Assembly (NCBI GenBank): GCA_036250225.1
Contig: JAPZLL010000008.1
Location: forward strand, 124,001 to 188,000
Length of the DNA: 64,000 nucleotides
Source of the DNA: Cercophora sp. LCS_1
Lineage: Eukaryota; Ascomycota; Sordariomycetes; Sordariales; Lasiosphaeriaceae
Direction of reading: 5' to 3'
This document shows, piece after piece, positions 56,225-64,000 of this stretch (within the stretch, counting starts at the first letter, position 1; the number at the start of each line of letters is the position of its first letter). Both the position numbers and the translations under genes were made by a program. The notes below the pieces were generated by a model that saw nothing but the letters and a program-made list of their open reading frames with translations, searched no databases and was not told the origin of the DNA.

Positions 56225-56606
56225 AGGGTGCCACATTTGTACTTGGGGGTGATGTCCCCGAGAGGCAGGGTGATGAAGGCGCCAAGGTTGCAGGCCAGAC
56301 CCAATTCGGCCCCTACAAGCCGAGCCCCTCCAGGGCGACGGGATGAGCAGCGCAGTGACGTTCCCTTAGGAACTAATGTAGTCCTGTGTTTTTGCATGAT
56401 GGAGACCGTGTCTGGTTGGAATGACACTGGGGACAGCGCCAAACGGAAGCGGCGTTGGCGGTATGATATTTGTCCGATTCTTGTATAAATAACATTAGAA
56501 TAATGGTTTTTGTAATACGACAAAGAAGACCTAATGACATACACTAGACGTATCATTTGCCCATCTTCCCCGCTCCCCTCCAGTGATGATGCACGATCCT
56601 GCCGCC
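56225..56606. other. convergent 3' region
   Basis: 382 bp between erg25 and the dehydratase gene, with an AT-rich TATAAATAA element at about 56484 that could serve polyadenylation. No gene. Confidence 0.65.
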
Positions 56607-57431
56607 TCAATCATTCATCTTCTTCGATGCCGTCCACGCCTGCACCGCATCTCGCAGCGCCTCCTCACTATCTTCCTCTACCTCCTCACTCTGACCTTTG
56701 ACCCCCACCTCCTTTGCCACTTCATCACATCCCTGTGCCATTTGAATATCTATAATGGACAGAAACGGCGTGTCTATTTCAGACTCGGACTTCTTGGATA
56801 CATGGTTCGTCATCCAACGAACGAGCACCGTCTTGTAATTCTGTGAATATGTCCAGTTTTGTCCTGTCAGGATCCTTCTTATTGAAGAGAAACGTCTTAT
56901 CAAGAGAAGAAGAACATACATTTGTCCATTCGGGATGGTGGTTCCTTTTGCGGATCCATTTTTGTTCTACTTGGTTCATGAAGAGCTGTCCATTGTCAGT
57001 TCTCCCTCGTGTACAATAGGCGGGGAAAAGAAAAATGGAACGTTTACAAATGCCCTATCAAAGTTTTTAAACGTATATAGTTTTTCGATCCCCCGGTTGT
57101 TAGAGGTGAGCTTCCAACCTCCTGACGTGAAGAGGCGCAGGGCGGTTGCTTGTTGGGCAATGTCCCATTTTGGTAGGGGCGAGTGTGCGTTGGTGAAGAG
57201 TGAGTTTGCTGCTTCTTGGAGCTCTCGGAGGCGTTTTGTGTTGTTGTTGTTGCTGCCGCCGTTGTTGCGCCCTTTGGGTGAGGATTGAGGGCTGGTTTGG
57301 ATGGTGCGGGTTTGGGGGATCTGTAGGCGACGGAACGCGGAGATGAGTTGGGGGGCTTGGAGGATGCGGATGGTTTTGAGGCGCCTTGTCGCTGGTTTTG
57401 TGACATGAGGGGAAATACCGGGAGGTTTCAT
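56607..57431 (-). CDS. Pterin-4-alpha-carbinolamine dehydratase, probably mitochondrial
   Basis: Three exons (57431-57048, 56985-56920, 56840-56607) give 227 residues. The PCD core contains GWKLTSNNRGIEKLYTFKNFDRAF, the active-site HHPEW (144-148, in exon 2) and YKTVLVRWMTNHVSKKSESEID, followed by an acidic helix. The first 50 residues are basic and hydroxyl-rich with no acidic residue (MKPPGISPHVTKPATRRLKTI), fitting a mitochondrial presequence. The enzyme dehydrates 4a-hydroxy-tetrahydropterin; fungal and mitochondrial forms may instead serve molybdopterin or other pterin repair, which is unresolved. The usual THD motif after the active His-His pair reads TNH here. Ten A, including the first base of the ATG, precede the coding sequence. 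Confidence 0.85.
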
Positions 57432-60400
57432 TTTTTTTTTCTGAGCGTTGAGTTGAGACTATGGGTGGTTTTGTTCAGGTTGTTCTTGTCATGGAGTTGG
57501 TGGGGTTGATGATGATGAAAATGAGGGTTGATGTACAGGGTTAGGGCTTGTGGTGGCGGATGAATGACAAACTCTGGATGCTTGGAGAATGAGCATATCG
57601 GGAAGGCTGGTTTGTTTCATAGGACCCTATCGCCGTATTTACATATATCTTTAGTTTTTTTTCTTTTTCTTTACATTAGCACGAACACGGGGTACGGGTG
57701 TTTATGATGGGATATAAATCCTCTGTGTCGATCAAGGTTCTTGGGGAGAGTGGTTGCTTCTGTACAGAATAATGATCAAGGTGTGAGAGCGACATCATGG
57801 GAAGAACTTCAAACGTGTAAGATTGCAATTCTCGGCTATCCCAAATCTATTGAATATTCCAAACTTTGAAAGAAAGTTAGAAATATCTCATGCTGTCTGA
57901 TATAAATTAAAACATGTGGTCAAAAGTGCTGCATGATCCAGTTTGCTTGTGAGCCACCAGACTGGGGGTCCAGATCTTTGGGCATCTTGAGGTACACGCC
58001 AGCTATGCTCGACGCAAGTCATACCGAGGAGAGTTAGCAGTTAAGCGATACGATTAATCGTCCTTTAATCTAGCACATGTTGACTACAAGTCCGAAAGCA
58101 CACTGAGAATTTTCCCAGGAATACTTCTCATGACTTTCATGTGTATTGGATTTTGAGGACACCCAGAATTAAAATTAGGGTATCAACACTTTGCTATATT
58201 GGTCTGGTTAGTCAGGTGCCGGTGCATGCTGAGTCGTCCTTTTGTTTCTCGGTGCTTCGTGAAGGGCACGCTTCAACACCGCTCAGTCCCCATCTTGGGG
58301 ATATCGTATCTTTCAGGCGCGTTCGGTTACTCGGGCCAATGCGTTGGTAATCATTAAATCCGGCAGGGCGAGCCCGTACCAAACCCAGTAACGACGGGCA
58401 CATTATGTTCTGGTCGACTAAGGCACGTGGGCCACAGCTGAGGCATCGAAAAGTGAGATCATCACTGCAAAAGATCCCTCAGTCGTTTACAGAAATTGAG
58501 CTTGCGCTACACGTTATAATCCCACATGGGCGTTGAGAAGAAGGATATGTGGGTGACCATGCGGCTTAGGGAAGGCAAACGAAGCATCATAGGCCCCTTG
58601 CCTTTGCCAATGCCCTTCCTTGGTCGGTTAGCGGGAATATCTGTTCACTGACACTCCCTGCTCGGCCACAATGACTCGCAACCGTTTCCTTGACGTATCA
58701 ATAATCACGGGGCTTAATTCTCGTGGTATTCCCGGTCTTCCAGATCCAAGGCTCGCTTTCTCAAAGGGGGATGGCCAAGTAAACATGGGGCACCTCGGGT
58801 CACACCAATGGTTTCCCTAAATCTTCCCCGGCAATCATACCCCTTTCGATACGGCAACTCGCAAACAGTGCATAAACCAGTCACACTAGAGTATCTTACG
58901 CGCTCACTGTCATGAAGAATGGATCTCAGTAGCCGGTGGGCGTCTCAGACGCATCCTGACTTGACGGACGCTGTCGACGCTGAGATTTTGAGCAATGCCC
59001 TGCGATACCTGTGATGATTGTTTCTCCCAGAGTGGCGCAGCCAGCGGTATGCCCACCGACTAACGCAGTAGCTCGAGTTCTCATCCTGCGTTCTGGAGCT
59101 CAGCGGTCGGCTAGATCCCAGCCCCGGACTGAAGTGGATGCTGCCGGTTGTCGCCTCTGCCTACAAGCAATCGTAAAGGCGCATCAGCAGGCTGATCGAT
59201 CGCACCGGCATGACATGGGTTGTGTTTTCTTCGTGGGTGTGATCCAAGAGACGTCCTGAGTGGTTGGTTTCTGGCGCCATCTTCGGCACGGGATGGAGGG
59301 CTTATGATGCGTGTCTCCCACTGCTGAAAAGATCACCACAATGCGCTGTACCCTCGAAGGGCCTATCGGATAGCTTCACGGAGCGAGCAGCGGGGGTGCG
59401 TTATCGCGATTCCGTCTGGCTCGAGACTGGGAGCGGAAGTGATTTCCTTTTGCCATCCATCTCCGATGTTACCTCCAACACCCGTATTGTACACCATCTG
59501 TTGCAGGTTTTTGCAAACCAAGATTGTTGAGAGAGGCGACTCTGATTGGGCCATGATTCAAGTCCTGATGGGCTATTGTTACGTCCTTTGGGCTACTCCA
59601 GGAGATCGATCCAGTATACCTTAGGTTATTGAAGAGAAGACAAACCGGGCTAGGTACCGGATTCACAAAGCGTTAATATGTGTTTCCGCGGTTCTCCCTA
59701 TGACTCTCCCAAGTTTTGGGAAGGGCAGCGAGTTGATAAAAAAAACAGCCTAGCCGAAAAGTCTGGCAACAGTGTTGAGAATATCAACCTAGAACCTTGA
59801 CTGCGGTTGAGCCGGAACAGCCGGGCGCCGAGCAGCCACCATGAGGCCGGGAGCCAGGCGTTAGTGATGTATATTGCTGACGCACCATGGTTATTGCACC
59901 AACGGGAGTCGCTCCCCAAGTTGGGGCTGCTAGGCGGTCCGAAAACGGCACGGCGTAATTCGTTGGACCGCTGTCCAGGTGTCTACCCTTTCCCACCGAG
60001 GACCACGCCAACAGCGTCGATGGAGCAAGCCGATGCGAGGAGTCTTGCCAACAGCGACGTGATGCAGCCAACGCAACATGGGCGGCCACCCTCCCGTCAA
60101 TTTCCTGTGGTGCTGTAATCGATGCTCTTGTATGATCTGAGTCTCCTCTCAGTAATTCTCTCGATGGGGAGACCGGGTACCGCAGGGTCCCGTTCCAGCA
60201 GCGGCGGTCCGGAGAAAGAGGCTATCCCCGAGACAGATCTCGCACGATTTACCGACACCACAGTGGCTGTGTAATCTTTCCGTATGCGAAGCGCAGGTCG
60301 AGGCCAAAGCGTTTACGAATGCCGCATCCGAGTGTGGATTCGGGCTCCTGGCCTAAGAGGGAATTTCTACTTCATGCGGGCACTGGGGGACGAAGGTAAG

Positions 60401-62176
60401 GCTCTGATCGGTCGCACAATGCTGCGTACGTAAGCCTCAGGCGGCCCTGAGATGGTGGGACAAGTTGCTTGGTAGCCATCATATTCCCATTCGGGTGGCA
60501 TTCTCGCGCCTTGTGTTGATGCCGAGTCGAGGACCAAGCCGCAAAAGGGTCGGCGTACCCATCAAGCCCCTGACGGAATAGATCAGCCGCCAAAACCTTG
60601 AGGCCGGCCCTTCTTCTTTCCATCGCGTGTATCGACGTGCTCTTGAGAAATCTCACAGCAGTTCTGGGGGATTTTCATTATATCCGAACGACTTGAGCGG
60701 TTTAGCGCAACCATCCGCACACACACGAGGTTGCCAGGCATAACCGCTTCAAGCGCCAACATCGAACTGAAGAGAGTTGACCTATTTCCTCGTCGCTCGC
60801 TCGGACGCAGCGTCGGGCTCGACAATCCTATATATGCAGTGAAATCTCCATAACACCAACTGTCCATTCGACCCCAATTACTGATCTGTCCAGCTTTAGA
60901 GGACATCTCGCTGAGAGACGTCACGTGGTGTCAAGCTGGACATAGTGCTGTTGCCGTGCCGGGGAAAGGTAGCCGAGAAGGTCGTCGAATTCACTAATTA
61001 GCCCAGTTTCGCCCAGTTGCATCGGCGGGAGAGCTGCATGTCTCGTTGATTGGCTGATTAGGTAAGACCAGGGATGTCTCGATGCAATGTTATCGACCTC
61101 GAATCCCGTCAGTAATCACATGTGGAATACGAGGGAATCGATGCCTTCGTTGTGATGAAATCAGCGGCTCGCGCCAAGACAGGAAGTTGCTGGACTTGGC
61201 ATTCGAACGGAAATCCTTGTGGAGAAAAATTCGTCACCCAGAATAATTCCGGGCGCCAGAATGACACTGGAATCAGAATTCAGGGCCCGAACTCCACTGA
61301 CGGGACGACCCCGCGCCACGCCTTCCTTTCCATGGGGCGGCGAATAGAGAGCATCGCATCGCATCGCGTGTCTTGAAACGCCTCGGAGAGTTTGATGCTG
61401 ACAAAGCAACAAAGTCCTGACAAAGAAGCTCAAGCACGTTTCTTGGCACTGTGAAGTGCCATCGCTCGATCTGAGGCTCACGACTGCGATCTGGCCGGCG
61501 GAATTTTTGGATTGTGTGAAGGGCAAGATCGGAAATCCAAGACCAAGTGTGCCCTCGCCATTTCCCATTTACCGCATTGGCCCGATCCGATTCCGCCGCC
61601 ACCTGCCCAGGTCGCTATTTCCGGGCCTTCCTGCTTGCTTTGCCCTCGACCTCTTCGATTTTGGTTCCTGCTGAGTCAACTTACTCGCAACCCCGGCTGA
61701 CGGTATCGTGCAACACGCCGCAGCGTCCCTCCAAGTCGGGCCCTGGGCTATCCTGCAGATCATCTCGAGGCTGCAAACATTGCGGCTTTATCGAATTAAT
61801 TTTTTTGATACACCGTCCGTCGAGCTTGGTGGAAGAAGGGAGCAGACGAAGAAGCGGTTCGCATTCCATTCGGAGCCGTCGCATCCTCCGCCCGACCCCA
61901 GCCACGGCATTTCTGTCTTTCGATTTCCCTGCTTGGAGTCAGGTAAGTTTCCCTTGGATCAGATGGCAGCCACCGCTGAGCTCAGTCATCATTCGACTGG
62001 CTAACAGCTGTGAGGTCGCAAGGCTGGGCGAGGGTCAAGCGTGCCCGTCGGCAACAACCGTCTCTTTTCGCCTTCTGGAAAAATCGCGTGCTCTCGAGTG
62101 GTCATCGGTAGCAGATCCGGCTCACCTAAAACCCAAACGACAGTCGCTCTGCTGACTCAGTCCGACCACCAGAAAG
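57432..62176. other. 4.7-kb intergenic stretch upstream of the kapC-like gene
   Basis: From about 57600 to 58150 the DNA is AT-rich; the rest is mixed. No frame looks like protein, and I see no tRNA, 5S rRNA or transposase. From about 61450 on, it becomes pyrimidine-rich and probably forms promoter and 5' UTR of the bZIP gene. An old, mutated repeat could be hidden in 57.6-61 kb, but I cannot show it. Confidence 0.5.
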
Positions 62177-63822
62177 ATGGGTAAGTGCAATTTCATCCAC
62201 GTTCCTGCAGCTCCTTCCTCATCCCCCGCCCATCCACCACGCCGAATTGTCGCGATCTGGCGTCGACGGTGCAGTTTGTGCCGTTGGTCGCAGCCGCAGA
62301 TGAGATACACGCGACGCAAACGACGAGTGCAGCAACAAGATTCGCCGTCGCTCAAGTGAGCCAGGTGGAATGATTAAGCACTCCCTTCCTTGAGCCAGCC
62401 ACAGCGGCAGCTGTCTGCCAATCCCACGGTGCGCCTCCGCAAGATCGCGGGCGACCTGGATCTCTTTGCGCCTGCATCCGGGCTGCCAACAAAGTGTCTC
62501 CCGGCATGACTGATGGCTTCCCTTGTCATCGAGTCGGCGTTCCGGGGCCTGGTGCTGTTGGGCTAGTGCTGTCTGTTTTCTGGCGGCCGTTTGCTTGTTC
62601 GAGGCGGCCCGGCCGATAGATGTGGCCGAGGCATGTTTCTTGGCTGCTTACCAACCCTCCCCGTTCCTCGCACTTCGTCCGTCGCGGTCGGCTTGCTTTT
62701 AGCTTGCCGTCCCCGCTCCGTCTGCGGTGAAGAAGCATTCGCTCAGCACTTTGTTGTTTGCTGCAGGTGCTGCGCTGCTGCTGCATCCCACCATCACCAA
62801 CACCCCTGTCTCTCTTCGCCCGTGGATGGTATCCTTACCTAATTCACTTCCTGGGCCAAGTCACTTATAGGTGCATGGTTCTGCCCGCATCTTGTAAGTC
62901 ACTGGAAGATGCAAACCGCTGCCATTTCCTCCTCCACCCTCTGCCCTCCCTCTGCTGTGTGGCGGCGTGGGTCGAAAGCCGACGGAGTACAAGGTCGAAT
63001 TAGTCATTCGGCGCCTTTTCACCTTGCTGTTTGAATCCTCCCAGAGTGTGAGGAGCCCCTGCGCCGCGGAGGACGGTGCCCAGCCGCTTGTGCGACTGCT
63101 CGGATTTATATCATCTTGACTCCAGCATCCGGACAACACGTTTTGCCGTATGTGTCCAATTATTTACCCTCAGCCAACTACCGCTTCCTCCTTGCGACTC
63201 GAAAGCCCGCAAAGCTGCAGTCTGACGACGTCGATTAAGCCAAGACCACCAACTCGCACCCCCCGGATTCAGAAATAGTCTAGCGACGCTTGATCGCTCG
63301 CCCACATCCCGGCGGCGTCTTTCTCTTGTTCCATTTTAAGCTTGACCTCGCGCCGCATCACCCACGCTTCTTGCTTCTTGCGCGGGACCAAACTGACCTT
63401 ACCTCCCAGAGTCGGTAGCTCGCGAATCTGCTCTGGCCAACAACCACACGGACCACGCGGCTCTCTCCTACGCAAGCCACAGTCGGTCACCCTCTGACGG
63501 GCAAGGGGCGAACCAGGTGTCACCAGTCCCGCCCGCGCAGCCTCTGCCACATGGATATAACCACGCGCCGCCTCCTCCAGACGACTCACGCATCCACCCA
63601 GAACTGCGATCGACCGGCGAGGCATACCCACCGGTCCCGATCCCAAACATGATGCCAGCCGCCATCGCATCTCACGAACAAGTCAGCATGATGTCCGGGC
63701 CGATTCCGACAATGGGCGTCCCGGTTGCAGGGATGGATTCGGGCGACCCTAACGGCGATGGCCGGAAAAACAAGCGCGAACTGTCACAATCGAAGCGCGC
63801 GGCGCAAAACAGAGCTGCACAG
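62177..63822 (+). CDS. kapC: kapC-like bZIP transcription factor, 5' part (continues beyond the window)
   Basis: Exon 2 (63410-63822) encodes a Pro/Ser/His-rich region and ends in the bZIP basic region KNKRELSQSKRAAQNRAAQ, where a GTTAGT donor interrupts it; the expected RAFRQRKE exon is not in the window. This basic region belongs to the AP-1-like KapC/Yap group. Going upstream, exon 2 is open to acceptor CTCCCAG at 63409. An ATGG at 62177-62180 directly before a perfect GTAAGT donor joins in phase to give MESVARESALANNHTDHAAL. That would put only four coding bases in exon 1 and create a 1229-nt intron, both unusual; transcript data are needed for the start. KapC proteins are nuclear regulators with poorly known targets. 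The gene is partial at the right edge. Confidence 0.75.
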
Positions 63823-64000
63823 GTTAGTCTTTGGTTGCTCCTCTCTCGACCAAGTCAATTGGTCACTTGACAGCGTGATTTGGCCGCAAAACCATGGTTG
63901 GACACGGCGGTTGCGTGGAACTCGCATTCCCCGCGCGACGGCGACTAATTGCCGGGATATTGATCCTTGACGATCAATCATCGCCGTCGCTTTCCTGCCG

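Noticed and set aside
35234..57431. Possible mitochondrial gene cluster (suv3, nca2, pterin dehydratase)
   Set aside because: These genes are interspersed with secretion, sterol and ribosome genes on both strands; co-location looks incidental.
58520..58580. GTGGGTGACCAT resembling the 3' part of fungal 5S rRNA
   Set aside because: Only a dozen bases match; the rest of the 120-nt 5S sequence is missing.
59469..59666. Minus-strand frame with QDLNHGPIRV that looked like part of a repeat-derived protein
   Set aside because: Too short, and I cannot tie it to any transposon family from sequence alone.

Overview
This is a 64-kb piece of nuclear genome from a filamentous ascomycete, most likely a Sordariomycete (Sordariales-like). 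The evidence is fungus-only families (a Zn2Cys6 regulator with a middle-homology domain, a kapC-type bZIP, NCA2), GC-rich coding sequence, and short introns (about 47-79 nt) with GTRAGT-type donors and CTAAC/CTGAC branch sites. The tRNA genes are dispersed and one carries a nuclear-type intron. There are no operons, ribosome-binding sites, CRISPR arrays or phage. I could reconstruct spliced models by hand for 17 protein genes, plus a partial bZIP gene at the right edge and a broken reading frame at the left edge.

Layout. 1-1009: 3' part of an unrecognised protein frame with an in-frame TAG. 2836-4078 (-): CCDC124/Lso2 ribosome-associated protein. 4079-15233: an 11-kb stretch with no convincing gene. 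15234-17217 (+): six-exon MFS transporter of the ZIFL type. 18528-18636 (-): intron-containing tRNA-Lys(CTT). 20017-23120 (+): 1000-residue Zn2Cys6 regulator. 23399-24846 (-): CUE-AlkB-GRF dioxygenase, divergent from 25243-26410 (+): PTS2 receptor Pex7, which has a GC-AG intron. 27156-29753 (-): 823-residue disordered protein of unknown function. 33234-33527 (+): 97-residue small protein. 33758-34525 (-): UCH-type deubiquitinase. 35234-37667 (-): mitochondrial RNA helicase Suv3, divergent from 38139-38918 (+): VAMP7-like R-SNARE. 39780-41039 (-): SDR, divergent from 41398-42126 (+): G-patch protein. After these come a frameshifted second G-patch copy, tRNA-Arg(TCG) and a tRNA-like relic. 42966-48945 (-): Slh1/ASCC3 helicase. 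49775-50566 (-): Rab GTPase Sec4. 51605-53814 (-): NCA2, divergent from 55132-56224 (+): Erg25. 56607-57431 (-): pterin carbinolamine dehydratase. 57432-62176: another long intergenic stretch. 62177-end (+): 5' part of a kapC-like bZIP gene.

Most genes are unlinked housekeeping functions: translation quality control, secretion and vacuole fusion, mitochondrial gene expression, peroxisome import, sterol synthesis and DNA repair. I see no secondary-metabolite cluster and no new multi-gene system. The long gene-free stretches lie between divergent genes, whereas convergent intergenic spaces are short (about 0.2-0.9 kb). The more unusual points are the 11-kb gene-free interval, the G-patch fossil, the GC-AG intron, a kapC start codon separated from the rest of the gene by a 1.2-kb intron, poly(A) tracts just before several start codons, and a C-tract/G-tract pair between a tRNA gene and a tRNA relic. 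All exon boundaries were deduced by eye from splice signals and protein-family continuity, without transcript data.
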